In this document: one piece after another, positions 23,914 to 32,115 of the stretch
How the letters are laid out: each line of letters opens with the position of its first letter
How positions within the stretch are numbered: position 1 is the stretch's first letter
From: Phycisphaerae bacterium
GTDB lineage: Bacteria > Planctomycetota > Phycisphaerae > UBA1845 > PWPN01
DNA: 42,363 nt
Direction of reading: 5' to 3'
Assembly (NCBI GenBank): GCA_030372985.1
Contig: JAUCQB010000042.1
Location: forward strand, 1-42,363
The notes under the pieces: generated by a model
Seen by the model: the letters and a program-made list of their open reading frames with translations, nothing else
Databases searched by the model: none
What the model was told of the DNA's origin: nothing
Made by a program: the position numbers and the translations under genes

Positions 23914-24539
23914 TGTTCAATCATCCTGCTCAATATGGTGCGAGCACATGCCGGAGCTTCGGATATGCAGGTGTGTTGCTGCTGTTGCTCGTCACGGCCG
24001 GCGCAACGCCGTGTTTTGCCGACTCGGCGCAGTCGGCCGACCGGCTCGTGGAAATCACCGGCGGCGCCGACCAGACCCGCCAGAACTATGCATGGACGGT
24101 CATGAACAAGCACACGTCTCCCATCGTTCATGTTGAATTCCCGCACTACCACGCCGATCTTTTCCGGATCGTTCCCTCGGCCGGATGGGAACAGGAGTGT
24201 ACCTATCTGGTGAATGTCGGCGTTCCCGACAAGCCCGGGGTCTGCATTGCCAGACCCCAAGCGCCTAACCCCGGCATCGCGTCGGGTGGGCGGCACGATT
24301 TTGAGATGCGCCTCACCGCCAAGGGCGCCATGGTCGGCAAGGGGCAAGTCACCATTAAGTTCGCCGATGAGAAAGTGGTCACCGTGCCCGGCGTTACGCT
24401 GCCGGTACCCCCGCCGCCCAGCTTCAAGCTCCTGCCTCTGGTCGGGGCTGCGATCATTTTTGGATTGTGGGTGCTCATTCGTACCCTGCGAGAACGCCGG
24501 CGCAGAAGACAACAGACCGGGTATGCGAGCGGCGGGTAG
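23910..24539 (+). CDS. exported protein with C-terminal membrane anchor, unknown function
   Basis: 209 residues. A signal peptide (GYAGVLLLLLVTAGATPCFA) precedes a beta-rich extracytoplasmic domain (NYAWTVMNKHTSPIVHVEFP, CTYLVNVGVPDKPGVCIARP). A TM helix (LLPLVGAAIIFGLWVLI) and a basic tail (RTLRERRRRRQQ) follow, giving a type I topology. It is coupled to the upstream polytopic protein by a 4-nt overlap. Family not recognised. Confidence 0.65.
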   Translation: MMFNHPAQYGASTCRSFGYAGVLLLLLVTAGATPCFADSAQSADRLVEITGGADQTRQNYAWTVMNKHTSPIVHVEFPHYHADLFRIVPSAGWEQECTYLVNVGVPDKPGVCIARPQAPNPGIASGGRHDFEMRLTAKGAMVGKGQVTIKFADEKVVTVPGVTLPVPPPPSFKLLPLVGAAIIFGLWVLIRTLRERRRRRQQTGYASGG

Positions 24540-24739
24540 GAGCGGCCTGAAGGCTGATCGAGGAAGCCGCCTGGGACCGATAATGGTCAACAGCTCTCAA
24601 CCCTTTGTTCCTGCAAACGTTACGGCGGTGCCCGCCCTGCCTCGCTTTGACCGCCGACGGGCATGCATCTATCATGAAGCCATGGCCGAAGAAGGCGGTG
24701 AACAAAACGTAAGTTAAGTCGTAAGGAACTGTTGAAGCG

Positions 24740-25375
24740 GTGACGACACCTTCGGACGAGCAGTTGTTGGCCGAACATATTCAAGGCCTACCCGACCGGT
24801 TTGAGCTGCTGGTCCGGCGGCATAGTCAGGAGCTGTTCCGCTTTCTGGCCCGGTTCACCGGCAGCCAGACGCTGGCTGAGGACGTCGTGCAGGAGGCGTT
24901 TCTGCAGGTTCACTTGGCGGCAGCGAGTTTCGACCGGTCACGGCGATTCAAGCCGTGGCTGTTCACCATCGCCGCCAACAAGGCCCGCGATTGCCTCCGG
25001 AGCCGAGGGCGAAAGCCTGAAGTGCCGCTCGATGCACAGGTCGGTCATGCAGAAAATGATGCCGGGCAGACCTTCCGGGATTTTATGGCCGACAACGCGG
25101 CCGACCCGGTAGCCCGGCTGGAGAGCATAGAAGAGCGCGAACAGGTTCGCGCGGTTTTGACGAGGATGCCGGATCACCTTCGGGAGGTGCTGGTACTGAG
25201 CTATTACCATCAGTTTCCTTACCGGGAGATTGCGGAGATCCTCAATGTCCCGCTAGGGACCGTCAAAAGCCGGTTGCACGCGGCGGTGGCCAATTTCGGC
25301 AAGGCCTACAAGGCCACGGTGAGCAAGCGACCCGGGGGCGCCTCTTCGGCGCCAAGGGGCTTGAAAACCATTTAG
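24740..25375 (+). CDS. ECF-type RNA polymerase sigma factor
   Basis: 211 residues. Region 2: LVRRHSQELFRFLARFTGSQ and LAEDVVQEAFLQVHLAAASF, with FKPWLFTIAANKARDCLRSR. Region 4: LPDHL-like stretch MPDHLREVLVLSYYHQFPYR followed by the helix-turn-helix REIAEILNVPLGTVKSRLHA. The start is GTG at 24740; the nearest AAGGA (24723-24727) is 12 bases away, so initiation may be weak. The gene 22 bp downstream encodes a protein with an anti-sigma-like N-terminus, the usual partner arrangement. The insert between regions 2 and 4 (about residues 92-125) is longer than average. Confidence 0.93.
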   Translation: MTTPSDEQLLAEHIQGLPDRFELLVRRHSQELFRFLARFTGSQTLAEDVVQEAFLQVHLAAASFDRSRRFKPWLFTIAANKARDCLRSRGRKPEVPLDAQVGHAENDAGQTFRDFMADNAADPVARLESIEEREQVRAVLTRMPDHLREVLVLSYYHQFPYREIAEILNVPLGTVKSRLHAAVANFGKAYKATVSKRPGGASSAPRGLKTI

Positions 25376-25397
25376 GGATTGACGGACGGGCAGGAGC

Positions 25398-26429
25398 GTG
25401 CTTAGAGCGATGCGAGAAGACCCGCAAACCATTGAATCAAGACTGCTGGACCTCCATCTGGATCGCCTGGATTCGGACCAAGCCCGCGAGGTGGAAGAGA
25501 CGGTGGCCGAATCGCCCGAACTGGCTTCCCAGAGCCGGGCTTTGCGTACGCTGTTGGGGCTTCTGGATGCCGTGGACGTGCCTGAACCATCCGCCAACCT
25601 GGCGGACGCGGTCATGGCCCGAATCGATGAACACACCAAGCCTCTTCCCTTCAAGGAGATGACGCCTGTATCAGCCGAGGAGGGACGAGGCATCTCGGGC
25701 AAATCGGTGCTGTCGTTGCGAGAGCTGATCGCCATCGCCGCCTGCATCACCCTTTTCGTCGGCGTGTTCGTTCCGGGCTACCAGAAGGCCCGAAACATCG
25801 CGAAGCGAAACGCCTGCCGGTATGGACTCCAGACCGTGTCGAGGGGGTACAGTGCGTACGCTCAGCAGAGCCAAGGCTATCTCCCGTGGCTCGGATACAT
25901 GCCCAACGCGTCGTGGCTGCCCACGCGGACACCCAACGTGCCGCGTTATTCCAACACCAGGACTTTATATGTTCTGCTCCGGCAGGGGCTGATTCCGAAC
26001 GACGATCCGCGCGTGTTCATCTGCCCGAGCATTCCCGACGCGCGACCGATGCTTGCCAAGAACTACCGGCGGTTCGACGATTTCGCCGAGCCGGCGAATG
26101 TCAACTACAGCTCAATGCTGATGAATGTCGCGAAGGCATGGCGGGTCGAGAAGATGGACCCGCAGATGGTGATCGGGGCGGATGCCAATCCGCGGTTTGA
26201 CGGCCGCGGAGGCGGTCACCGCATCAGTCCGTATGACGAGGCCGGCAACTCGCTGGCCCACGAGAATGGAGCGGGTCAAAACGCGGTCTACGTGGGCGGC
26301 GCGGGCGGCTGGTTTACCCACCCCACCATCGGCGTCGATCGGGACGATATCTATCGGGCAGGTCGGCTCAGCCACTACACCGGCGTGGAAAGACCCTTCG
26401 CAGATACCGATACCCTTCTGGTGCCGTGA
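25398..26429 (+). CDS. anti-sigma-like protein fused to a pseudopilin-like domain
   Basis: 343 residues. The N-terminus (1-85, PQTIESRLLDLHLDRLDSDQ and VAESPELASQSRALRTLLGL) looks like the cytoplasmic helical domain of anti-sigma factors, and the gene directly follows an ECF sigma gene. A single hydrophobic helix at about 112-132 (LRELIAIAACITLFVGVFVP) runs straight into GYQKARNIAKRNACRYGLQT and VSRGYSAYAQQ. This closely mimics the N-terminal helix and following segment of type II secretion pseudopilins/DUF1559-like proteins (ELIAIxA..LPxLxxAR..AxxxxCxxNL). The rest (NVNYSSMLM, GADANPRFDGRGGGHR) fits the globular part of those proteins. The role as anti-sigma factor is inferred from position. 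Confidence 0.7.
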   Translation: MLRAMREDPQTIESRLLDLHLDRLDSDQAREVEETVAESPELASQSRALRTLLGLLDAVDVPEPSANLADAVMARIDEHTKPLPFKEMTPVSAEEGRGISGKSVLSLRELIAIAACITLFVGVFVPGYQKARNIAKRNACRYGLQTVSRGYSAYAQQSQGYLPWLGYMPNASWLPTRTPNVPRYSNTRTLYVLLRQGLIPNDDPRVFICPSIPDARPMLAKNYRRFDDFAEPANVNYSSMLMNVAKAWRVEKMDPQMVIGADANPRFDGRGGGHRISPYDEAGNSLAHENGAGQNAVYVGGAGGWFTHPTIGVDRDDIYRAGRLSHYTGVERPFADTDTLLVP

Positions 26430-26513
26430 CCTCCGCACGTGCGCAGAGCGTTCACCCGGTTTCCACTGTGTATCAAAACCGATCGAAGCCGAGCTACCAG
26501 CTAGCGAGGATTC

Positions 26514-26846
26514 TTAGCGCTTGCGCGACCGGAAGCAGTCCTGGCAATACACCGGTCGATCCTGGACCGGCTTGAACGGAACGGTCGTCTGGGCGCCGCA
26601 TTCGGCGCAAGTGGCCGGGAAAGATTCCCGACGGGCACGATCGCCACGGCCGCCGTCAGCGCCGCGGTTTCCGCCGGCGCCGCCGGAGCGCCCGCCACCC
26701 TGGGCCTTGCGCTTGTCACGGCATTCGCGGCAGCGCTTCGGCTCATTGGTGAAGCCGCGCTGGGCGTAGCGTGCCTGGTCCTGGGCGCTGTGGATGAAGT
26801 TCTGGCCGCAGTCCGAGCACACGATCGTTTTGTCTTCGAACGACAT
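26514..26846 (-). CDS. two-zinc-ribbon protein
   Basis: 110 residues. The N-terminal ribbon TIVCSDCGQNFIHSAQDQAR then PKRCRECRDKRKAQ is the probable zinc-ribbon (zf-trcl-like) domain. A glycine/arginine-rich linker (about 48-75, GGGRSGGAGGNRGADGGRGD) follows, and a second ribbon ATCAECGAQTTVPFKPVQDR then PVYCQDCFRSRKR. The two CxxC pairs per ribbon are intact, so two zinc ions are expected. The RG-rich linker suggests nucleic-acid binding. The ATG at 26846 with an upstream GGAGG is chosen; the frame is open to 27056. Small proteins of this architecture are widespread in environmental bacteria with no fixed function. Confidence 0.85.
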   Translation of the reverse strand: MSFEDKTIVCSDCGQNFIHSAQDQARYAQRGFTNEPKRCRECRDKRKAQGGGRSGGAGGNRGADGGRGDRARRESFPATCAECGAQTTVPFKPVQDRPVYCQDCFRSRKR

Positions 26847-27113
26847 GGTGGAGTTGCCTCCGTCTTGAGAGGACGGACCATTACCGAATGGCCGCCGAAC
26901 CTGATTGAAGCGGGAATCCCGGGTAGGAGGGGAACCATTTGAATACCTGCAAAGGGTTGGTCGGCGTTTCGCGCCGCCCCTCAAGGCCGAGTGGCCCGCA
27001 CTAAAGAGCGGTGAACCCATTTCACCGGCAGGGCGCAAGTATGCGCGAAAAACCATCGCCGGTCAAATGGCTGGCCTGGGGAGGGTCCTGGGCCGGGCGG
27101 AGGCCACGTCGGG

Positions 27114-28547
27114 TCAGCGTTGGGGCCGGAAAACATGGGGCGTTGCTCCAAAGATCGCTTCCGCGGCCTCCCCGACGGTTTCCGACAATGTGGGATGAGC
27201 GTGGATGCATCGGGCGACGTCCCGGGCCGTGGCTTTCATCTCGATGGCCAGGACGCCCTCGGCCAGCAGTTCGCCGGCGCCACTGCCGACGATGCCGATG
27301 CCCAGGATGCGTTTGTCGTCCCGCGAGACGAGGATCTTGGTCAGGCCGTCGGTCCGGCCGATGCTCGCCGCACGGCCCGATGCCGCCCACGGGAACTTTG
27401 CCGTCTCAAAGGGGATGCCCTTCTCAGAGGCCTCGGCCTCGGTCAGCCCGGCCCAGGCCACCTCCGGATCGGTGAAGATGACGCACGGCACAACCATGGG
27501 GGCAAAACGCGCGTCCTTGCCGGCGAGGGTCTCGGCGACCACCCGGGCCTCGTGCGAGGCTTTATGGGCCAGCATGGGGCCGCCCGCGACGTCGCCGACG
27601 GCAAAAACGCGCTCATTGGTGGTCCGGCGCTGCTGGTCGACTCGCACCAAGCCGTGATTGTCCACCTCGATACCGGCCTCGTCCAAGTCGAGCCCGCTGC
27701 TGTTCGGTGTTCTGCCGACGGCGATCAGGACGCGATCGAAAACCTGCCGGACGGGCGGATCGGCCCCGTCGGTCGCAATCGTGGCGGAGATACCCTGGCC
27801 GGTGTCGGCGATCGACACGATCTTCGATTTCAGCCGGATGCTCGTGAAGGTCTTTTTCAGCCGGTTGTGCAGGACACGCACCAGGTCGCGATCGGCGCCG
27901 GGCAGGAGATCGGGCATCATCTCCACCACCGTGACGCGGCTGCCCAGCGCGGCGTAGACGGTGCCGATCTCCAAGCCGATGTATCCTCCGCCGACGACCA
28001 GAAGCGATGCGGGGATTTCCGGCAGATCAAGAGCGGCGGTCGAGTCCATGATCCGAGTGCTTTCAAGGGTCAGTCCCGGCACGTTCGCAGGACTTGCCCC
28101 GGTGGCGATGATCGCGTGGTTGAAGGCGAGGCGAAGGTCGCCGCCGGCGCTGTCGGCGAGTCGGAGCGTCCGCGGACCGATGAACCGGGCGCGAGCCCGG
28201 ACGATCTCGACCTTTCGGGCCCTGGCCAGTTGCCGCAGGCCGGAGGCGTTGCGAGAGATGACCTCATTCTTCCAGGCCCGCAGCTTGTCCAGATCAATGG
28301 CCGGCGGCTGGAAGACCACGCCGCGGTCGGCCGCCTCGCGGGCCTCGGCGAGAAGGCGCGCCATATGAAGAAGTGTTTTAGAGGGAATACATCCGCAGTT
28401 CAGACAGACGCCGCCGGGTTGCTCGGTTTCGTCGATCAGCGTCACCTTTCGGCCGTGGTCGGCGGCCATGAATGCGGCCGTATAGCCGCCCGGGCCGGCG
28501 CCGATGACTGCCAGATCGCTCTCATGCTCCCTTGGCTGTTCGCTCAT
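27114..28547 (-). CDS. lpdA: dihydrolipoyl dehydrogenase
   Basis: E3 component of 2-oxoacid dehydrogenase or glycine cleavage complexes; re-oxidises dihydrolipoamide with NAD+ using FAD. 477 residues. FAD-binding DLAVIGAGPGGYTAAFMAAD, the redox disulfide in GGVCLNCGCIPSKTLLHMAR (first and last Cys of CLNCGC, with an extra Cys between), NAD-binding SLLVVGGGYIGLEIGTVYAA, FAVGDVAGGPMLAHKASHEA and the catalytic His-Glu region CIHAHPTLSETVGEAAE are all present. The ATG at 28547 with GGAG six bases upstream is chosen; the frame is open to 28751. No E1/E2 or glycine cleavage genes are adjacent. Confidence 0.95.
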   Translation of the reverse strand: MSEQPREHESDLAVIGAGPGGYTAAFMAADHGRKVTLIDETEQPGGVCLNCGCIPSKTLLHMARLLAEAREAADRGVVFQPPAIDLDKLRAWKNEVISRNASGLRQLARARKVEIVRARARFIGPRTLRLADSAGGDLRLAFNHAIIATGASPANVPGLTLESTRIMDSTAALDLPEIPASLLVVGGGYIGLEIGTVYAALGSRVTVVEMMPDLLPGADRDLVRVLHNRLKKTFTSIRLKSKIVSIADTGQGISATIATDGADPPVRQVFDRVLIAVGRTPNSSGLDLDEAGIEVDNHGLVRVDQQRRTTNERVFAVGDVAGGPMLAHKASHEARVVAETLAGKDARFAPMVVPCVIFTDPEVAWAGLTEAEASEKGIPFETAKFPWAASGRAASIGRTDGLTKILVSRDDKRILGIGIVGSGAGELLAEGVLAIEMKATARDVARCIHAHPTLSETVGEAAEAIFGATPHVFRPQR

Positions 28548-28771
28548 CTGCACTCCGTTCTCATTCAGCGGATGGCGTGTTGGATCCATCGTGCGCCGGG
28601 GACTACCCGGACTGTCGGGCTTCAACACTGCCGTGAAGGATATTATCGGAACATAAAAATGATTTGTGAAGCGGGCTTGTGGCACGCCGCTGCTTTCACC
28701 ATAATGACGCGCAGGAAGATGCTCTGCGGTTGCGAGCGAGATTCGGTCCATCCCGGTTTGCAGTGAGAATC

Positions 28772-29221
28772 ATGAACAGAGCAGGACGCGAACCCGCCGA
28801 GGACGTCAAACGTCGCATTGTCGCAGCTTGCCAAGCGGCGGGTCTGAGAGTCAAGACGGCACGGATGTACCTCCGCAAGTTCCAGCGAGACCGCATCGTT
28901 CTTGTCGCGGCGTCGCCCGTTGACTGGAGCGCGGAACGCCCGATGGTCACCATCCTGACCACGGTTGGCATGTGCGGCCAGTGGTCCGGCGAAGTCGACG
29001 TCCGTTGCTCGGCGGGCAAGGACGAACCGGTGGTCAAGTTCTGGGACATCCCGGTCATGCAGGGTCGCAACACCGTGCCCATGCACGAGTTGTCGCGCCA
29101 GCTCTGCGAGACCATGGAAGAACGCGAGCAGGTCGTGGCCGCGATGCGCCTGGGCGTCAGCGGCCCATACACCTTCGAGCGCTCCCGGTGGCAGAAACCC
29201 GGCGATCTCTTGCGGGCGTGA
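28772..29221 (+). CDS. conserved hypothetical protein
   Basis: About 150 residues beginning MNRAGREPAEDVKRRIVAAC (a GTG three codons upstream is an alternative). A helical N-terminus is followed by RMYLRKFQRDRIVLVAASPV, TILTTVGMCGQWSGEVDVRC and VKFWDIPVMQGRNTVPMHEL, and it ends in a helix EEREQVVAAMRLGVSGPYTF. No signal peptide or TM segment. The composition is protein-like and codon use matches its neighbours, but I do not recognise the family. It is divergent from lpdA across 224 bp and about 190 bp upstream of cydA. Confidence 0.6.
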   Translation: MNRAGREPAEDVKRRIVAACQAAGLRVKTARMYLRKFQRDRIVLVAASPVDWSAERPMVTILTTVGMCGQWSGEVDVRCSAGKDEPVVKFWDIPVMQGRNTVPMHELSRQLCETMEEREQVVAAMRLGVSGPYTFERSRWQKPGDLLRA

Positions 29222-29371
29222 CTCACCTTCCCGCGGGCGGAACTGCACATTAAATCATCAACTCCGCTTTCCACGCCCCACTGTGCACCCCGAACGATCG
29301 CTGAAAGGCCTTTACACCCGGCCGATTCCCGCTATTCTGTGCGGTTGGCTCAGGTGCCCAACTTGAGTTCT

Positions 29372-29405
29372 GGCTAAGAGCCAATAGCCAAGAGCTAACA
29401 GCTGG
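29372..29405 (+). repeat. AGCTAAn short-period repeat upstream of cydA
   Basis: GGCTAAGAGCCAATAGCCAA then AGAGCTAACAGCTGG. It is the same degenerate nonamer family as 2845-2875. It ends 8 bases before the cydA start, so it occupies the ribosome-binding region; no separate Shine-Dalgarno is clear. Confidence 0.7.
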
Positions 29406-29413
29406 TTCCCCCC

Positions 29414-30871
29414 ATGGACGTCATCTGGCTATCTCGTGTCCAATTCGCCCTGACGATCATGTTCCATTACCTCTTCCCGCCGCTGACGATCGGGCTGGGG
29501 GCGATGCTGGTCATTCTGGAAGGGGCATGGCTGAAAACCGGCGATCCGGGCTACAAGTCCGCAGCCAAGTTCTGGACGAAGATCTTCGCCCTCAATTTCG
29601 CGATGGGCGTGGTCACCGGAATTGTCATGGAATTCCAGTTCGGTACCAATTGGGCGACGTACTCGCGGTATGTCGGCGATGTCTTCGGTTCCGCTCTGGC
29701 CGCCGAGGGCATCTTCGCGTTTTTCCTCGAATCCGGATTTCTGGCTGTCTTGGTATTCGGTTGGGACCGTGTCTCGCCGCGGATGCACTTCTTCTCTGCG
29801 TTGATGGTCTCGCTGGGATCGATCTTCTCCTCGATCTGGATTGTCGTGGCCAACTCCTGGCAGCAGACGCCGACAGGCTATCATCTGGTCGAGTACTCCA
29901 TTGGCGGCCGGACTCAGATCCGCGCCGAAATCACAGACTTCTGGGCCGTCGTTTTCAATCCCTCAACCGTCGAACGCCTCGTCCACGTTTGGATTGGCGC
30001 GTTTATCCTTGGTGCCTTCTTCGTGATGAGCATCACGGCGTATTACATCCTCAGGAAACGTCACGAGACGTTTGCCCGTCGGTCTTTCACCGCTGCCCTG
30101 GGCGTGGCCCTCGTTGCGTCTCTGGCAGCTCTGGTTTCGGGCCATTCGCAGGCCAAGAACGTGTATCACAACCAACCCGCCAAGATGGCCGCGTTCGAGG
30201 GGCATTTCCAGACAGCCGGGGGAGTCCCGCTCTATCTGTTTGGTTTGCCGGATGAGCAAACGCAGCAGGTGCGTGCGGGCGTCAAGCTCCCGGGCGTGCT
30301 GAGCTTCCTGATCCACAACGACGCCAAGGCGGAAGTGAAGGGCCTGGACCGCTTCCCCAAAGACGAATGGCCGCCGGTCGCGGCGTCGTTCCACTGCTAC
30401 CACATCATGGTTGGCCTCGGCATGTTCTTCATTGTCATCACCGTGCTGGCGGCCATTCTGTGGTGGCGAGGGACGCTGTTCAGCAAGAAGTGGCTGATGT
30501 GGGCGTTCGTGTTCGCCGTCATCGGGCCGTACGTCGCGAATGAGTTAGGCTGGGCGGCCGCTGAAATCGGTCGACAACCCTGGATCGTGTACGGTCTGCT
30601 CAAAACGTCCGAGGCAGCTTCGCCGGCCGTCGGGGCCGCCGAGGTTCTCGGCTCGATCATCATGTTCGGCCTGATTTACCTGATCTTGGTTGGCATTTGG
30701 CTCTACCTGCTCAATGCCAAGATCAAAGCCGGCCCGGAGCCGGCGGCAGCCGGAACGGCCGGTAGCAGGGGCTTCTTTGACACGGCCGCACGGTTCGCCG
30801 GGCACGAGAAAGGCGTATCGATGACCGAGAATGAGCCAGGAGGCTCCGAAGATAACGGAGGCCGGGAATAA
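29414..30871 (+). CDS. cydA: cytochrome bd ubiquinol oxidase subunit I
   Basis: Quinol-oxidising subunit of the high-affinity terminal oxidase in the inner membrane. 485 residues with nine predicted TM helices. [20 protein letters not shown] carries heme ligand His19. A histidine near residue 191 ([20 protein letters not shown]) fits the b558 axial ligand, and the conserved GRQPW follows in [17 protein letters not shown]. The Q-loop is of the short type. The C-terminal tail is Gly/Glu-rich and hydrophilic ([20 protein letters not shown]), longer than in E. coli. cydB follows after 4 bp. The operon implies microaerobic respiration or oxygen defence. Confidence 0.96.
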   Translation: MDVIWLSRVQFALTIMFHYLFPPLTIGLGAMLVILEGAWLKTGDPGYKSAAKFWTKIFALNFAMGVVTGIVMEFQFGTNWATYSRYVGDVFGSALAAEGIFAFFLESGFLAVLVFGWDRVSPRMHFFSALMVSLGSIFSSIWIVVANSWQQTPTGYHLVEYSIGGRTQIRAEITDFWAVVFNPSTVERLVHVWIGAFILGAFFVMSITAYYILRKRHETFARRSFTAALGVALVASLAALVSGHSQAKNVYHNQPAKMAAFEGHFQTAGGVPLYLFGLPDEQTQQVRAGVKLPGVLSFLIHNDAKAEVKGLDRFPKDEWPPVAASFHCYHIMVGLGMFFIVITVLAAILWWRGTLFSKKWLMWAFVFAVIGPYVANELGWAAAEIGRQPWIVYGLLKTSEAASPAVGAAEVLGSIIMFGLIYLILVGIWLYLLNAKIKAGPEPAAAGTAGSRGFFDTAARFAGHEKGVSMTENEPGGSEDNGGRE

Positions 30872-30875
30872 GGCC

Positions 30876-31907
30876 ATGGAACTCACCCACGACACGCTTT
30901 GCCAGATCTGGTTCGTGCTCCTGGGCGTGCTCATGACTGGGTATGCCATTCTCGACGGCTTCGATCTGGGCGTGGGCATCTTGCACCTGGCCGCCCGCGA
31001 CGACCGCGAACGCCGCGTGCTCATGAACTCGATCGGGCCCCTTTGGGACGGCAACGAGGTCTGGCTGGTGACCTTCGGCGGGGCGATGTTCGCGGCGTTC
31101 CCACACGCATACGCCACGATATTCTCCGGTTTCTACATCGCCTTCATGGCCTTGTTGTTGGCCCTGATCTTCAGGGCCGTGTCGCTGGAGTTCCGGGGCA
31201 AGACCGCATCACCGACGTGGCGACGAATCTGGGATGTCGGCTTCTTTGCGGGCAGCCTGCTGGCCACCTTCCTGTTCGGGGTGGCGGTGGGCAACGCGAT
31301 GATCGGCATGCCCATCGGCCCGGACATGGAGTTCGCCGGCTCATTCACTGACCTGCTGCGGCCGTACCCGCTTCTGGTCGGATGTTTTACCGTGGCGATG
31401 TTCGCCATGCACGGGGCCATATACCTGTACCTCAAGACCGAGGGGCAGTTGCAGGAGCGGATCGGCAGTTGGATGTGGCACACGTTCGGCGCCTTTCTGG
31501 TGCTCTACCTCATGACCACCATCTTCACGCTGGCCAATATCCCAAGCGCGACCCGCAACTTCGCCGATCATCCGTGGGCCTGGGTCGTGGTGGTACTCAA
31601 TGTGCTGGCCATCGCCAATATCCCGCGGGCGATCTACCTCGGACGCCCGGGATACGCATTCGTCTCATCCTGCTGCACGATCGCCGCCTTCATCTTCCTG
31701 TTCTCGATCGCCCTGAGCCCCAATCTCGTGGCCTCGAGCCTCAGCCCCGAGTACAGCCTGACGATCTACAATGCCGCCTCATCGGCCCGCACGTTGACGA
31801 TCATGCTGATCATTGCCATCATCGGCATGCCCTTCGTGCTGGCGTACACCGGCGTCATCTACTGGCTCTTTCGCGGCAAGGTCCAACTCGGCGAGCACAG
31901 CTACTGA
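30876..31907 (+). CDS. cydB: cytochrome bd ubiquinol oxidase subunit II
   Basis: 343 residues, polytopic. The N-terminus MELTHDTLCQIWFVLLGVLM and TGYAILDGFDLGVGILHLAA are the family signature; GPLWDGNEVWLVTFGGAMFA and FPHAYATIFSGFYIAFMALL follow. The ATG at 30876 is chosen over 30831 because the latter lies inside cydA; GGAGG at 30857-30861 is rather far (14 bases), so coupling to cydA is likely. No small cydX/cydH-like ORF is seen directly downstream. Confidence 0.96.
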   Translation: MELTHDTLCQIWFVLLGVLMTGYAILDGFDLGVGILHLAARDDRERRVLMNSIGPLWDGNEVWLVTFGGAMFAAFPHAYATIFSGFYIAFMALLLALIFRAVSLEFRGKTASPTWRRIWDVGFFAGSLLATFLFGVAVGNAMIGMPIGPDMEFAGSFTDLLRPYPLLVGCFTVAMFAMHGAIYLYLKTEGQLQERIGSWMWHTFGAFLVLYLMTTIFTLANIPSATRNFADHPWAWVVVVLNVLAIANIPRAIYLGRPGYAFVSSCCTIAAFIFLFSIALSPNLVASSLSPEYSLTIYNAASSARTLTIMLIIAIIGMPFVLAYTGVIYWLFRGKVQLGEHSY

Positions 31908-31908
31908 G

Positions 31909-31937
31909 CCCCAGCGTTGCATACGGCAACGCCGGGG
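31909..31937 (+). terminator. strong hairpin after cydB
   Basis: CCCCAGCGTTGC (31909-31920) pairs with GCAACGCCGGGG (31926-31937), 12 bp with one mismatch and the loop ATACG, two bases after the cydB stop. No T-run follows, so it may act as a Rho-assisted or 3'-protecting hairpin rather than a full intrinsic terminator. Confidence 0.55.
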
Positions 31938-31943
31938 AGTCGA

Positions 31944-31971
31944 GAATGGTGAATGCGGAATGGGGAATGAG
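31944..31971 (+). repeat. GAATG short-period repeat
   Basis: GAATGGTGAATGCGGAATGG then GGAATGAG: four GAATG units with 1-3-base spacers, between the cydB hairpin and the second sulfatase gene. It belongs to the same general class of degenerate short-period tracts as those at 2798, 7078, 29372 and 35252. Confidence 0.6.
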
Positions 31972-32115
31972 GGGTATGTTGTCGTTACCTGCCGAGGTTG
32001 CTGAGTGTGGTGTCCGGCGAAGAAACCGGCACAAGCGAGAAACAATCGTGGTCGGCGGGCCTCGGTGTCCTGGTGCGGATGGCGCCGGACGATCCGCGTC
32101 CGGCGAGGAGTGATG

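Noticed and set aside
27120..28766. Plus-strand open frame of 548 codons
   Set aside because: Antisense to lpdA; no recognisable domain.
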